From the NCBI RefSeq assembly GCF_003569785.1, contig NZ_KZ983989.1:186001-250000 (forward strand): a stretch of DNA of 64,000 nt, in the 5' to 3' direction. The notes beneath the pieces were generated by a model. The model ran no database searches. It saw only the letters and a program-made list of their open reading frames with translations, and was not told the origin of the DNA. Origin of the DNA: Leucobacter sp. wl10. GTDB taxonomy: Bacteria; Actinomycetota; Actinomycetes; Actinomycetales; Microbacteriaceae. Within the stretch, counting starts at the first letter, position 1. Every line of letters begins with the position of its first letter. The position numbers were made by a program, and so were the translations under genes. Below are positions 1 to 9,649 of this stretch, one piece after another.

Positions 1-1260
1 CACGTCCACCGGGTTATGCCCGTCGCGGATGCGCCCCTCCACGGCGGAGGAGATGTGCATGATGTGACTGAAGCGCTCGATGCGCATGAACTCGGTCACC
101 TCGACCGACGCCGGTTCGCAGACCCGCAGCAGGTCGTTGCGGGCGAGGTCCACGAGCATGAGGTGCTCGGCGCGCTCCTTCTCGTCGGCGAGCAGCTCGC
201 GCTCGTGCTGCTGATCCTCGTCGATGGTGGCTCCGCGGGGCCGCGACCCGGCGATCGGGTGCGTCATCACGTGGCCGCTCTCCTGCACCGTGACGAGCGC
301 CTCGGGGCTCGACCCCACCACCGCGAAACGATCGCCGTCGTCGTCCTCGAGCTGCAGCAGGTAGAGGTACGGGCTCGGATTCAGGTGGCGCAGCACGCGG
401 TAGACGTCGAGCGGGTCGGCGGTGCACGCCTGGTCGAAGCGCTGCGAGGGCACCACCTGAAAGATGTCGCCGTCGACGATGTAGCGCTTGGCGCGCTCCA
501 CGGAGGCCACGAACCCGGGGGTGCTCGTGAGCCGGGCGGGATCCGGCAGCGCAGCCCGATCGAGAGCGCCGAGCGGCGAGGGGGCCGGGGCGGCCAGAGC
601 CGCCTGCAGCGCGTCGAGGCGCGCCTGCGCGGCGTCCCACTGAGCATCGGCCCACTCGGCGTCGGGTTCGGCGTCCGCCCGGGCGCCCCCCAGCACCGCA
701 TCGTTGAGCACGTTCGCGAGCAGCACCACGCTGCCCTCCCGGTGGTCGATCACCACGAGCTCGGAGACGAAGCTCAGGCCCTGGGCGGGCAGGCCGGGCC
801 CCTCGACGGGACCGTTCTCGAGACGCTCGAACTGGCGAACGGTGTCCCAGCCGAGGTAGCCGACGAAGCCGCTCGCGAGCGGGGGCAACCCCTCCACCTG
901 CGGTGCGCGCCAGCGCTCGTAGACGGCGCGCAGGGCGGCGACGGGCGCGAGCCCGCCGACGCCGCCGGGCAGGATCCGCTCCTCCGTCACGCCGGCTCCC
1001 GCGGCACCTGGCCGCCAGTGCGCGCGACCGTCCCGCTCACCCAGAACGCCGAAGCTGCCGGCGCCGACGAAGCTGAAACGCGTCCACACCCCGCCCTGTT
1101 CCGCGGACTCGAGCAGGAAAGTGCCCGGGCGTGAGGCGGCGACCTTGCGGTAGATGCCGACGGGCGTGTCGGCGTCGGCGAAGATCTCGCGACAGACGGG
1201 GATCACGGCGTGGGAGGCGCGCGCGGCGTCGAAGGCGGCGCGCGAGGTCGTCAGTGTCAC
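1..1260 (-). CDS. trpE: Anthranilate synthase component I, 3' end outside window
   Basis: Makes anthranilate from chorismate and glutamine-derived ammonia, the first step of tryptophan synthesis; cytosolic, normally paired with TrpG. The 420 residues present start with a GTG at 1260. Near residue 36 is the FLLES segment of the tryptophan-binding N-terminal region. Around residue 335 is THPIAGSRPRGAT and around 370 DLARNDLLRV, both hallmarks of the chorismate-binding fold, followed by SHIMHISSAVEG. Roughly the last 90-100 residues lie beyond base 1. The start lies 9 bases after the hisI stop, so it is probably the distal gene of the hisGFI-trpE unit. The ribosome site is weak, which leaves the exact start slightly uncertain. 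Confidence 0.93.
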   Translation of the reverse strand, partial: MTLTTSRAAFDAARASHAVIPVCREIFADADTPVGIYRKVAASRPGTFLLESAEQGGVWTRFSFVGAGSFGVLGERDGRAHWRPGAAGAGVTEERILPGGVGGLAPVAALRAVYERWRAPQVEGLPPLASGFVGYLGWDTVRQFERLENGPVEGPGLPAQGLSFVSELVVIDHREGSVVLLANVLNDAVLGGARADAEPDAEWADAQWDAAQARLDALQAALAAPAPSPLGALDRAALPDPARLTSTPGFVASVERAKRYIVDGDIFQVVPSQRFDQACTADPLDVYRVLRHLNPSPYLYLLQLEDDDGDRFAVVGSSPEALVTVQESGHVMTHPIAGSRPRGATIDEDQQHERELLADEKERAEHLMLVDLARNDLLRVCEPASVEVTEFMRIERFSHIMHISSAVEGRIRDGHNPVDV

Positions 1261-1269
1261 CGTTGCAGC

Positions 1270-1662
1270 CTATCGCGCCCGGCTGGGCGTGCCAGGGTCC
1301 TCCGGCGCCTCGGGATCACCGACGATGGCGGGGATCTCCCGGCCGGTGAAGCAGGTGCGCGCGCCCGTGTGGCAGGCGGCCCCGAGCTGAACGACGCGCA
1401 CGAGCAGCGTGTCCTCGTCGCAGTCCAGCGCGACCGAGCGCACGTACTGCCGGTGGCCCGACGTGTCGCCCTTGCGCCAGTACTCCCGCCGGGAGCGCGA
1501 CCAGAAGGTGACCCGGCCGGACGTGAGCGTGCGCCGGATCGCCTCGCGGTCCATCCACGCGAGCATGAGCACATCGCCCGACTCGTCGTCCTGGATCACG
1601 GCGGGCAGAAGCCCCTCCGCGTCGAACCGGAGGTCCGCCGGCACGGGATCCACGTTCATCAT
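1270..1662 (-). CDS. hisI: Phosphoribosyl-AMP cyclohydrolase
   Basis: Opens the adenine ring of phosphoribosyl-AMP in the third step of histidine synthesis. The 130 residues match a stand-alone HisI without a fused HisE domain, consistent with the separate hisE at 3405-3668. Visible signatures are [16 protein letters not shown] and the metal-binding cysteines in VALDCDEDT and [11 protein letters not shown]. Two ATG codons stand in tandem; the first (1662) overlaps the hisF stop as ATGA, so translation is probably coupled to hisF. trpE follows after 9 bases. Confidence 0.96.
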   Translation of the reverse strand: MMNVDPVPADLRFDAEGLLPAVIQDDESGDVLMLAWMDREAIRRTLTSGRVTFWSRSRREYWRKGDTSGHRQYVRSVALDCDEDTLLVRVVQLGAACHTGARTCFTGREIPAIVGDPEAPEDPGTPSRAR

Positions 1663-2438
1663 GCGCTCTCCTCCGTGAGTCGAACGGTGTGCCCGGCCGC
1701 GGCGAGCGCGCGCTTCACCTGGCCCACCGTGAAGGTGCCGTCGTGGAACACCGAGGCCGCGAGCACCGCGTCCGCGCCGGCCTCGACGGCCGGTGCGAAG
1801 TGCTCGAGCCGCCCCGCTCCGCCCGACGCGATGACGGGCACCTGCGCGAGCCGGCGCACGGCCCGGGTGAGCTCGAGGTCGAAGCCCGCGAGCGTGCCAT
1901 CGGCGTCCATCGAGTTGACGAGCAGCTCCCCCGCGCCCCGGTCGACGGCTTCGCGGCACCACGCGAGCGCGTCCAGATCGGTCTCCTGCTTGCCGCCGTG
2001 CGTGGTCACCACGAATCCCGACGGCATGCGCGGAGAGCGCTTGACATCGAGCGAGAGCACCAGCACCTGCGATCCGAAGCGATCGGCGATCTCGCCGATC
2101 ACCCCGGGCCGCGCGATGGCCCCGCTGTTGATGCCGACCTTGTCGGCTCCCACCTCGAGCAGGCGCGCCACATCGTCGACGCCGCGCACGCCGCCGCCCA
2201 CCGTGAGCGGGATGAACACCTGCTCCGCGGTGCGCTGCACCACCTCGTAGGTCGTGGACCGATCGTCGACCGTCGCCGTCACGTCGAGAAAGGTCAGCTC
2301 GTCGGCCCCCTGCTCCGCGTAGCGGGCCGCCAGCTCGACGGGATCCCCCGCATCGCGCAGGTTCAAGAAGTTGACGCCCTTGACCACCCGTCCCGCGGCG
2401 ACGTCGAGACAGGGGATCACGCGCGTTGCGATTGCCAT
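1659..2438 (-). CDS. hisF: Imidazole glycerol phosphate synthase cyclase subunit
   Basis: Cyclase half of the HisH-HisF glutamine amidotransferase complex. It uses ammonia from HisH to make imidazole glycerol phosphate and AICAR. At 259 residues it is of normal length for this beta/alpha barrel. The N-terminal [16 protein letters not shown] carries the first catalytic Asp (about residue 12), and NSMDADGT carries the second (about residue 130); the phosphate-binding [10 protein letters not shown] loop is near residue 200. It sits 10 bases after hisG and overlaps hisI by four bases. hisH and hisA are not in the window. Confidence 0.97.
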   Translation of the reverse strand: MAIATRVIPCLDVAAGRVVKGVNFLNLRDAGDPVELAARYAEQGADELTFLDVTATVDDRSTTYEVVQRTAEQVFIPLTVGGGVRGVDDVARLLEVGADKVGINSGAIARPGVIGEIADRFGSQVLVLSLDVKRSPRMPSGFVVTTHGGKQETDLDALAWCREAVDRGAGELLVNSMDADGTLAGFDLELTRAVRRLAQVPVIASGGAGRLEHFAPAVEAGADAVLAASVFHDGTFTVGQVKRALAAAGHTVRLTEESA

Positions 2439-2448
2439 GCCGATCCCC

Positions 2449-3291
2449 CTAGAACCGGGCCGCGTGCACCTGGGTCACGAAGATGCCCTTCGCGCCCAGA
2501 TCGTACAGCCGGTCCATCACCTCGTTCGCATCGTCACGGCGCACCATGACCCGCACGGCCACCCAGCCGGCCTTCTCGAGCGGCGAGACCGTCGGCGACT
2601 CGATGCCGTTCGCGACCGCCGTCGCGGCCTCGATCTGCGCGGTCGGCAGATCGTACTCCACGATCACGTACTTGCGCGCCACGAGCACGCCCCGGAGCCG
2701 GCGGAGCAGGCGCTCGCTGCCGGGGTGCTGCGTCGGGCCGCCGACGAGCAGCGCTGTCGACTCGAGGATCACGGGCCCGAAGATCTCGAGCCCGGCGGCG
2801 CGCAGGGTCGCGCCCGTCGAGACGACGTCGGCCACCGCGTCGGCCACGCCGAGCTGCACCGCGGACTCCACCGCGCCGTCGAGCTTGACGAGCTCCGCCT
2901 CGATGCCGCGCTCCCGCAGGAAGTCGTCGACGAGTCTCGGGTAGCTCGTGGCGACGCGCTTGCCCGCGAGGTGGGCGATGTCGGAGACGTCGCCGCCCGC
3001 GGGAGAGGCGAAGCGGAACGTCGAGTCGGCGAAGTCGAGCGCGGCGATCTCGACCGCGCCGGATCCCGAGTCGAGCAGCAGATCCCGTCCGGTGATACCG
3101 ACGTCGAGAGCCCCCGACCCCACGTAGGTCGCGATATCGCGCGGGCGCAGGTAGAAGAACTCCACGTCGTTACGGGTGTCGGCGTGCACGAGCTTGCGGC
3201 TGTCCCGGCGCCCCGAGTAGCCCGCCTCGGCGAGCATCTCGGCGGCGATCTCGGAGAGCGATCCCTTATTGGGAACGGCGATGCGCAGCAT
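2449..3291 (-). CDS. hisG: ATP phosphoribosyltransferase, long form
   Basis: Commits PRPP and ATP to histidine synthesis and is the usual point of histidine feedback inhibition. The 280-residue length is that of the long HisG form, which has a C-terminal regulatory domain and needs no His[15 protein letters not shown] begins the catalytic domain, [12 protein letters not shown] is in the first lobe, and [13 protein letters not shown] resembles the PRPP-binding loop. The last ~75 residues (from about VRVMVRRDD) resemble the ferredoxin-like regulatory domain. A 113-base gap with no gene separates it from hisE. Confidence 0.96.
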   Translation of the reverse strand: MLRIAVPNKGSLSEIAAEMLAEAGYSGRRDSRKLVHADTRNDVEFFYLRPRDIATYVGSGALDVGITGRDLLLDSGSGAVEIAALDFADSTFRFASPAGGDVSDIAHLAGKRVATSYPRLVDDFLRERGIEAELVKLDGAVESAVQLGVADAVADVVSTGATLRAAGLEIFGPVILESTALLVGGPTQHPGSERLLRRLRGVLVARKYVIVEYDLPTAQIEAATAVANGIESPTVSPLEKAGWVAVRVMVRRDDANEVMDRLYDLGAKGIFVTQVHAARF

Positions 3292-3404
3292 GATGGTGGT
3301 GGAATCCTTCCGTGTCGGCCGACGGTGGCGCCGGCCGGGGTGATGAGGTCAGCGAAGGAGCGTCGGCGCACGGGAGAGATCCTCGCTCGGACCGCGCGTC
3401 GACG

Positions 3405-3668
3405 CTAGAGATGCGCGTAGACGTCCCGGAGCTTCAGCCCCTTGGCGAGCATGAGCACCTGCAGGTGGTAGAGCAGCTGGCTGATCTCCTCGGCGCACGC
3501 CTCGTCCGACTCGTACTCGGCGGCCATCCACACCTCGGCGGCCTCCTCGACGATCTTCTTGCCGATCGCGTGCACTCCGGCGTCCAGGCGCGCGACGGTG
3601 TCGCTCCCCTCGGGGCGCGACGCGGCCTTCTCACTGAGCTCGGCGAACAGCTCATCGAACGATTTCAC
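3405..3668 (-). CDS. hisE: Phosphoribosyl-ATP pyrophosphatase
   Basis: Hydrolyses phosphoribosyl-ATP to phosphoribosyl-AMP, the second step of histidine synthesis. The 87-residue all-helical protein has the MazG-like metal-binding pattern in [18 protein letters not shown] and ends with [19 protein letters not shown], typical of HisE. The start is GTG at 3668. A TAGTCT box (3675-3680) lies exactly six bases upstream, so the transcript may be leaderless; there is no Shine-Dalgarno sequence. It is first in the his genes seen here, upstream of hisG. Confidence 0.95.
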   Translation of the reverse strand: MKSFDELFAELSEKAASRPEGSDTVARLDAGVHAIGKKIVEEAAEVWMAAEYESDEACAEEISQLLYHLQVLMLAKGLKLRDVYAHL

Positions 3669-3754
3669 ATGATCAGACTACCAGTGCGCGATGGCCGCCA
3701 CGCAGGTGGACCCGCCCAAACGCGCTCACGCTCAGGGAGGCGAGGTCGAGAGGA

Positions 3755-4417
3755 TCAGTGCCGGTGCGCGGCAGCAGCGACACGGAGTCGGGCGATGCGA
3801 TCCTCGGGAACCCCTCCGTAGACCGCGGATCCCGCCACGAAGGTGTCGGCGCCCGCCTCGGCGGCGATCCCGATCGTCTCCTCCGAGATGCCGCCGTCGA
3901 CCTGCAGCCAGACGTCGAGGCCCGCCCGCGCCCTGGCCTCGGCGAAGCGGCGCAGCTTCGGCATCGTTTCGGGCATGAACGACTGCCCGCCGAAACCGGG
4001 CTCCACCGTCATCACGAGCACCTGATCGAACTCCGGCAGCAGCTCGAGGTACGGCTCGGGATCGGTGCCCGGCTTGAGCGCGATGCCGGCCCGGGCGCCG
4101 ATTCCACGCAGACGGCGCGCGAGCGCCACCGGGTCGTCCGCCGCCTCGGCGTGAAAGGTCACCGAGTAGGCGCCGAGTTCGGCGTAGCCGGGCGCCCACA
4201 GGTCGGCGCCTTCGATCATGAGGTGCACGTCGAGCGGAATCGGCGAGACGGCCTGGATGCGTTCGACGATCGGCGGCCCCATGGTGAGATTGGGTACGAA
4301 GTGGTTGTCCATCACGTCGACGTGCACGAGGTCGGCCGTGGCGATGGCCTCGAGCTCGGACTGCAGGTTGACGAAATCGGCGGACAGGATGCTCGGGTTG
4401 ATGCGCTGCGCGGTCAC
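3755..4417 (-). CDS. rpe: Ribulose-phosphate 3-epimerase
   Basis: Interconverts ribulose 5-phosphate and xylulose 5-phosphate in the pentose phosphate pathway. The 220 residues show the family marks in order: [27 protein letters not shown] with metal and catalytic residues, [20 protein letters not shown], and VDGGIS before the phosphate-binding AGSAVYGG. The start is a GTG at 4417. TAAACT (4424-4429) lies six bases upstream, again a leaderless arrangement. The next gene on this strand is hisE. Confidence 0.96.
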   Translation of the reverse strand: MTAQRINPSILSADFVNLQSELEAIATADLVHVDVMDNHFVPNLTMGPPIVERIQAVSPIPLDVHLMIEGADLWAPGYAELGAYSVTFHAEAADDPVALARRLRGIGARAGIALKPGTDPEPYLELLPEFDQVLVMTVEPGFGGQSFMPETMPKLRRFAEARARAGLDVWLQVDGGISEETIGIAAEAGADTFVAGSAVYGGVPEDRIARLRVAAAAHRH

Positions 4418-4492
4418 GCATCGAGTTTACGAGGTTCTCACCGGCGCGGCGGCTGAGCGGTCACGGGTGGCGCGAACGGGCGCGCGATCTCT

Positions 4493-4498
4493 TAGGGT
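4493..4498 (+). promoter_or_regulatory. Putative -10 box giving a leaderless transcript
   Basis: TAGGGT lies exactly six bases before the ATG at 4505. No Shine-Dalgarno sequence is needed if transcription begins at the A of ATG. This is one of nine such arrangements in the window. Confidence 0.4.
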
Positions 4499-4504
4499 GG
4501 GGAC

Positions 4505-5947
4505 ATGAGCGATCCGACCGAGAAGCCGCAGCAGCCCGATCCCGAAACCCCGGATCCCGGAGCCCCGGATCGGGGCGCGTCCGCGCCCGCCGAGCCCGAG
4601 CTCACCGCCGAAGCGCCGGAGCCCGCGGAGCCCGAGCCCACCGCCGAGGCCCCGGCGGGACTCGCGCCGTCCCCCGGGCTCGCCCCGCCGGAGGGCATGC
4701 GCCCGCCCCAGGACTTCCAGCCCCCGCAGAGTTTCCAGCCCCCGCAGAGTTTCCAGCCCCCGCAGAGTTTCCAGGCCCCGCAGCTGTACGCGCCGCCGCA
4801 GGGGTTCGAGCCTCCGCAGGGCGTCCAGCCGCCCCAGGGCTACGGTCAGCAGCCGCAGTCGGTGCAGCCTGCCTACGGTCCCGACGGCTCGCAGCAACCC
4901 GGCGGCCGGCCTCAGCAGCGCAAGGGCGGCCTTCCGACCGGTGCCATCATCGGCATCGTCGCGGGCGCGGTCGTGTTCGTGCTCCTGATCGTCGCCGCCG
5001 TCATCGCGGCCGGCTCGCTCCTGGGCCGCGCCGCGACCAGCACGGGCACCGCCTCGCCGGTCACCGACGGGCCGGCGACGCCGACCGAGGCGGTGGAGAC
5101 ATTTCTGCAGGCGCTGGCCGACGGCGACGCCGGTACCGCGCGCACGATCGCGGGCGGCGAGTCCTCCGACCTCCTGCTCACCGACGAGGTGCTCGCGAAG
5201 TCGAACGAGCTCGCCCCCATCACGGGCATCGAGGTCGAGGAGGTCACGGTGTCGGAGAACGACTACGACGCTGTCGTCGCCGCTACCTTCGACGTGGGCG
5301 ACGAAACCGTGACGCGCGACTTCCTCACCTGGAACTCCTTCAGCGAGGGGTGGCTGCTCGCCGACGGACTCCTGGCGTTCTCCCTCCCGCGCTTCGAGGG
5401 CCTGGGCCTCACCCTGAACGGCGTGGGGCCCGTGGAGGACTCCGTGACGGTCTTCCCCGGCGCGTATCAGCTCGGGCTCGGGCTCGAGGAGTTCCAGCTG
5501 AGCACCGACGGGGACGTGTTCGTGCTGGCCTACGAGGACGACGTCGCTCCCATGTACGAGCTGCGGCCCGTGCTCACCGAGGAGGCAACCGGGACGTTCC
5601 GCGATCTCGTGCGGGCGTCGCTGACCGAGTGCCTCGCCATGAACACGCTCTCCACCCCCTGCGGGATGGACATCTCCGAGGAGTTCAGCGACGGCTCGGC
5701 GGCGGTAGACGGCACGGTGCAGCGCACGCTCACCGCCGAGGGAGAGGCCACGCTGGCCAACCTCGAACCGCGATCCGGTTACAACCAGCCCTCGGTCGTC
5801 TCCAGCAGCGACTACATCCGGATCGACATCGCCTCCAGCTTCACGAAGGACGGAGTGACGAGCCAGGGCTCGGTCGTCATGGGGGGCGAGCTGGGCAGCC
5901 CCTCGGTCGACTTCGCCGCAGATCGGCCGGAGGTCGTCTGGGAGTAG
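4505..5947 (+). CDS. Proline-rich single-pass membrane protein, unknown function
   Basis: I do not recognise a named family. Of 480 residues, the first ~140 are rich in Pro, Glu and Gln, with PPQSFQ repeats in the middle, and lack a signal peptide. One hydrophobic helix follows at about residues 147-172 (GAIIGIVAGAVVFVLLIVAA). The remaining ~305 residues should be outside the cell. Its first ~100 resemble DUF4878/NTF2-like modules (TPTEAVETFLQALADGDA), and two cysteines (in LTECLAMN and STPCGMDI) could pair. This layout, a disordered cytoplasmic tail, one helix and an exported lipid- or wall-facing domain, is common in Actinobacteria. It lies between rpe (divergent) and an MFS gene (convergent). 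Confidence 0.85.
   Translation: MSDPTEKPQQPDPETPDPGAPDRGASAPAEPELTAEAPEPAEPEPTAEAPAGLAPSPGLAPPEGMRPPQDFQPPQSFQPPQSFQPPQSFQAPQLYAPPQGFEPPQGVQPPQGYGQQPQSVQPAYGPDGSQQPGGRPQQRKGGLPTGAIIGIVAGAVVFVLLIVAAVIAAGSLLGRAATSTGTASPVTDGPATPTEAVETFLQALADGDAGTARTIAGGESSDLLLTDEVLAKSNELAPITGIEVEEVTVSENDYDAVVAATFDVGDETVTRDFLTWNSFSEGWLLADGLLAFSLPRFEGLGLTLNGVGPVEDSVTVFPGAYQLGLGLEEFQLSTDGDVFVLAYEDDVAPMYELRPVLTEEATGTFRDLVRASLTECLAMNTLSTPCGMDISEEFSDGSAAVDGTVQRTLTAEGEATLANLEPRSGYNQPSVVSSSDYIRIDIASSFTKDGVTSQGSVVMGGELGSPSVDFAADRPEVVWE
4715..4786 (+). repeat. 18-bp tandem repeat coding for FQPPQS units
   Basis: Three exact 18-base copies (4715-4732, 4733-4750, 4751-4768) are followed by a fourth diverged copy up to 4786. 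Each codes for FQPPQS inside the proline-rich cytoplasmic region. Exact copies suggest recent slippage, and the copy number may vary between strains. Confidence 0.9.
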
Positions 5948-5963
5948 CGATCGGCGGGCGCGA

Positions 5964-7295
5964 TCACGGGGCCTCATCGCCAGGGGTTCCGGATCCGGCA
6001 CTCGCCGTGCTCTCGGCGAAGCTGCGGGAGAGCCTCCGGTAGGAGCGGGTGAGCATCGCGCCGACCGCGAGCAGCATCATCGCGATCCCCGACCACAGGA
6101 AGATCAGTGCGATCCCGCGGCTCTGCCCCTCGCCGAGCAGCCAGCCCCACGTGTCCGCTCCCGGAGGACCGGCCATGTAGGGCACCACCCAGAACTCGGC
6201 GATGGGGGCGATGAGGAACGAGGTGATCGGCGCGGCCGCGGCCTCGAAGGTCATCGCGAGCCCGAACACCCGCCCCTGCTTCTCGTACGGCACCACCCGC
6301 TGGATCACGGTCTGCTCGGCCGCCTCCACCGCCGGCATCATCGCCATGAACAGCCAGATGCCGCCGATGAAGAGCCACGGCCGCTCCCGCACGGTGAACA
6401 CGGCGCCGAGCAGGCCGAGCACCACGACCAGCAGCAGCATGGTGCGGATCGGGTTGCGGCCGAGCCCCCACTTGGCGACGACTGCCCCGCCCGCGATGAA
6501 GCCGGTCGAGGCCGCGCCGAACGCGAGACCCCAGATCTCCACCGGAAACATCTCGAGCCCGTAGGGGTCGAGCAGCGCCATGAACACGCCGCCGCCGAGG
6601 TTGTTGAGCATGGTGAAGATCACGAGCGCGAACAGGCCGGGCACCGCGAGCATGGCCGCCATGCCGCCCTTGAAATCGACGGCGCTGCGACCCGGATCCT
6701 GCACGATCTCCGGTTCGGGGATGCTCAGCAGATGCAGGTGCACGATCGGCACCGCGACCGCGACGGTGGCGATGAGCATCGTCGCGCCCATGCCCAGCAG
6801 CCCGACCGAGAACCCGCTGAACACGCTGGTGGCGATGAACGCGAGACCCTGCACCGTGCCGACGAGGCCGTTGGCGTTGGCGTGGCGCTCCACGGGCACC
6901 AGCAGCGTCACGGTGGTCGAGAGCGCGAGATTGCGCAGCTGCTCGACCACGCAGCCCGCCAGCAGTACGAGTGTGAAGAGCCAGAACCACGGCGCCCCCA
7001 GGTCGAGCAGCGCCGCACTCGGAACCGTGAAGAACATCACCGTTCCGATGACGAACGCCGCCAGCGACGACCACGCCGAGACGAGCATCACCCGCTGCTT
7101 GCGCAGCCGGTCCACGAGCGAGCCGAACCACATCGAGCAGAAGGCGATGAGGATCATGTACGCGCCGCCCAGCACGCCCGTAGCGAGGATGCTGCGCGTC
7201 TCGAGATAGACCCAGAACACCACCGCGAACCACAGGAAGTTGGTGGTGAGGTTGGCCACCGCCGTGTTCACGAGCACGTGCAGGAAGGCGCGCAC
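5964..7295 (-). CDS. Major facilitator superfamily transporter
   Basis: A 443-residue polytopic membrane protein with about twelve hydrophobic helices. After helix 2 comes GSLVDRLRKQRVML, which matches the MFS motif A position between helices 2 and 3. A second charged loop (KWGLGRNPIRTM) sits at the equivalent place in the C-terminal half. Substrate cannot be read from the sequence; single-gene MFS proteins of this shape are often drug or metabolite exporters. The preferred start is GTG at 7295, five bases after the rsmB stop, because coding quality begins there; upstream in-frame sequence is only an antisense reading of rsmB. It converges with the gene at 4505-5947. Confidence 0.88.
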   Translation of the reverse strand: MRAFLHVLVNTAVANLTTNFLWFAVVFWVYLETRSILATGVLGGAYMILIAFCSMWFGSLVDRLRKQRVMLVSAWSSLAAFVIGTVMFFTVPSAALLDLGAPWFWLFTLVLLAGCVVEQLRNLALSTTVTLLVPVERHANANGLVGTVQGLAFIATSVFSGFSVGLLGMGATMLIATVAVAVPIVHLHLLSIPEPEIVQDPGRSAVDFKGGMAAMLAVPGLFALVIFTMLNNLGGGVFMALLDPYGLEMFPVEIWGLAFGAASTGFIAGGAVVAKWGLGRNPIRTMLLLVVVLGLLGAVFTVRERPWLFIGGIWLFMAMMPAVEAAEQTVIQRVVPYEKQGRVFGLAMTFEAAAAPITSFLIAPIAEFWVVPYMAGPPGADTWGWLLGEGQSRGIALIFLWSGIAMMLLAVGAMLTRSYRRLSRSFAESTASAGSGTPGDEAP

Positions 7296-7300
7296 GGCGA

Positions 7301-8701
7301 CTACCCCCCTCGCCGCTCGATGAGCGAGACGAACATCGCGTCGGTGCCGTGCCGGTGCGGCCACAGCTGCGCGCTGAGGCGATCGCCCGCGAGGTCGAGG
7401 GGCGCGCGCGCGACGCGGCTCAGGATCGCCCGGGCGTCGAGCTCCCCGAGCTCGGGCCGCCGCTTCAGCAGCCGGTCGACCACCAGCCGCGTCTCGGCGA
7501 GGTGCGGGGAGCAGGTGACGTAGGCCAGCAGCCCGCCCGGGGCGAGGTGGGCTGCTGCTGCGTCGAGCAGTTCGCCCTGCAGCGAGGTGAGCCCGGGCAG
7601 ATCGGCGGGCCGCTTGCGCCAGCGGGCCTCGGGGCGGCGGCGCAGCGCGCCGAGACCCGAGCAGGGGGCGTCGACCAGGATCCGGTCGAAGCGGGCGCCG
7701 GGCCCTCCGTAGGCCTCGTCGTCGCGGCCGTCGTGGCTCACCACGTCGACCCTGTCGGCGTGGGCCTCGACGGAGCCGCGCACGAGCCCGGCCCGGTGCT
7801 CCGAGATCTCGTTCGCCCGCAGCTCCGAGCCCGCGAGCGCCGCCTCGGCGGCGAGCACCGCGGTCTTGCCGCCGGGTCCGGCGCACAGATCGAGCCAGCG
7901 CTCCCCGGCGCGGACGGGCCGCGACCGGGCGAGCGCGAGCGCCGCGAGCTGCGAGCCCTGATCCTGCACCCGCACGAGCCCCGCTCGCAGCCCGAGCGCT
8001 CCGATGGCGCGCCCCGGATCGCCGCCCTCGAGCTGCAGACCGATCGGCGACGGGCCGACCGCGGCGACGCCGGCCTCGGACCGCGCGATCTCCTCCGCGT
8101 TCGCCGGGGCTCCGGGCAGCACCGCGAGGCTCACGCGCGGCGCCTCGTTGTCGGCCTGCAGCAGCTCGGGCAGTTCGGCGGCCCGTCCCTCCGACCGCAG
8201 CGCGTCCCGCAGCGCGCGCAGCACCCAGGCCGGGTGCGACGAGCGCGCGGCCAGCGCGTCGTCGGCGCTCTTCGCGGTCTCGGCGATCCGCCGGTCCCAC
8301 TCCTCGTTCGTCGACCGCCCGATCTCGCGCAGCACCCCGTTGACGAAGCCCGCGGCGCTGCGATTGCCCACCCGGCGCTGCAGCTCGACGCTCTCGTTGA
8401 CGGCGGCGTGCGCGGCGGTGCGCATGCCGAGCAGCTGATGCGCGCCGAGGCGCAGCACGTTCAGGGTGCGGGCGTCGATGCGCGCGGCCTCGCGGTCGGC
8501 GGCGAGCTCGATGATGCGGTCGTAGCGGCCGCGCCAGCGCAGCGCGCCCGAGGCGAGCTCGGTGGCGAGGGCGGCGTCGCGGGCGTCGAGGCGGGCCTCC
8601 CGGATGCGAGCGGGCAGGGCGAGGTTCGCGTAGGCGTCGCGGTCGTCGACGTCGCGCAGCACGTCGTATGCGGTCAGGCGGGCAGGGCTGATGCGGCTCA
8701 C
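7301..8701 (-). CDS. rsmB: 16S rRNA (cytosine-967-C5)-methyltransferase
   Basis: Methylates a cytosine of 16S rRNA using S-adenosylmethionine. Of 466 residues, the first ~140 form the NusB-like RNA-binding domain. The Rossmann methyltransferase domain follows with the SAM loop DLCAGPGGKTAVLA near residue 270, catalytic motif DAPCSGLG near 343 and the second cysteine in YVTCSPHL near 394. The GTG start at 8701 overlaps the fmt stop as GTGA, implying translational coupling. The order priA-fmt-rsmB is conserved in Actinobacteria. Confidence 0.95.
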   Translation of the reverse strand: MSRISPARLTAYDVLRDVDDRDAYANLALPARIREARLDARDAALATELASGALRWRGRYDRIIELAADREAARIDARTLNVLRLGAHQLLGMRTAAHAAVNESVELQRRVGNRSAAGFVNGVLREIGRSTNEEWDRRIAETAKSADDALAARSSHPAWVLRALRDALRSEGRAAELPELLQADNEAPRVSLAVLPGAPANAEEIARSEAGVAAVGPSPIGLQLEGGDPGRAIGALGLRAGLVRVQDQGSQLAALALARSRPVRAGERWLDLCAGPGGKTAVLAAEAALAGSELRANEISEHRAGLVRGSVEAHADRVDVVSHDGRDDEAYGGPGARFDRILVDAPCSGLGALRRRPEARWRKRPADLPGLTSLQGELLDAAAAHLAPGGLLAYVTCSPHLAETRLVVDRLLKRRPELGELDARAILSRVARAPLDLAGDRLSAQLWPHRHGTDAMFVSLIERRGG

Positions 8702-9624
8702 GACAGCTCCGCCTTCCCGCCGCGGCCGCGCAGCCAGGCCGCGCCGTCCATGGCCGGCTTGCCCGGCGGCTGCACCCGGTCGAGCGCGAGCGCTCCGTCG
8801 GCGAGGCGCAGAATCGCGCGACCGTCGACGAGGCCGACCGAGCCCACGGAGCCGGGGCTCGACGCCGCGTGCCGATCTGCCGCCCGCGCGACCGCGCGGA
8901 GCTTCAGCGGCTGCCCGGCGTGCAGCGCGAAGGCGCCGGGCTCGGGGGTGACCCCCGCCCAGCGCGCGAGCACCTCGGAGGCCGGCAGCGAGAGGTCGAG
9001 GCGACCGTCCTCGCGCGCGAGCTTGTGCGCGTACGTCGCCTCGCCGGCCTGCGGCGCGCCGGCCTCCGGGTCGACCGAGATCGCGTCCACCGCGGCGAGC
9101 AGCGCGCCCGTCCCGAAGTCGGCCAGCTCGGCGAGCGCCTCGCCTGCCGGGGTTCCCGCCGCGAACTCGCGCGCGTCCCGACTGACCACGTCGCCGGCGT
9201 CGAGCGCCTCGACGAGGCGGAACGCGGTGACGCCGAGCCGCTGTTCCCCCGCCTGCAGCGCCCGCTGCACGGGAGCGGCTCCGCGCCAGCGCGGCAGCTC
9301 GGAGAAGTGCAGGTTGATCCACCCGTGCTCGGGCAGGCTCAGCAGGGGCTCCCGCACCAGGCCGCCGTAGGCCACGATCACCCCCAGCTCGGGGGCGAGG
9401 GATCGCACCCACCCGGTCGCCGCATCGTCGAGGCGGTTCGCCCGGTGCACCGGGATCCCGAGCTCCTCGGCCGCGACCGCGACCGGCGACGGCGTGAGCA
9501 CCCGCCTGCGTCCGATCGGCGCGTCCTCGCGCGTCACCGCGCCCACGACCTCATGCCCCGCCCGGACGAGGGACCGCAGGCTGGGGAGGGCGAACTCGGG
9601 GGTTCCGGCGAAGACGATGCGCAT
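8698..9624 (-). CDS. fmt: Methionyl-tRNA formyltransferase
   Basis: Formylates initiator Met-tRNA using 10-formyltetrahydrofolate. The 308 residues are the usual length. MRIVFAGTPEFALPSL opens the Rossmann domain. Around residue 105-118 is NLHFSELPRWRGAAPVQ with the catalytic Asn-His; the usual SLLP is SELP here, a mild change. DAGDVV, with the conserved Asp, follows near residue 135. The C-terminal third is the tRNA-binding OB-like domain. It lies between priA and rsmB on the same strand. Confidence 0.96.
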   Translation of the reverse strand: MRIVFAGTPEFALPSLRSLVRAGHEVVGAVTREDAPIGRRRVLTPSPVAVAAEELGIPVHRANRLDDAATGWVRSLAPELGVIVAYGGLVREPLLSLPEHGWINLHFSELPRWRGAAPVQRALQAGEQRLGVTAFRLVEALDAGDVVSRDAREFAAGTPAGEALAELADFGTGALLAAVDAISVDPEAGAPQAGEATYAHKLAREDGRLDLSLPASEVLARWAGVTPEPGAFALHAGQPLKLRAVARAADRHAASSPGSVGSVGLVDGRAILRLADGALALDRVQPPGKPAMDGAAWLRGRGGKAELS

Positions 9625-9649
9625 CGCCCTATTCTCGCACCGCCCGTCC

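Noticed and set aside
4700-4800. Short repeats as a CRISPR array
   Set aside because: The 18-base units are adjacent with no spacers and stay in frame inside a protein.
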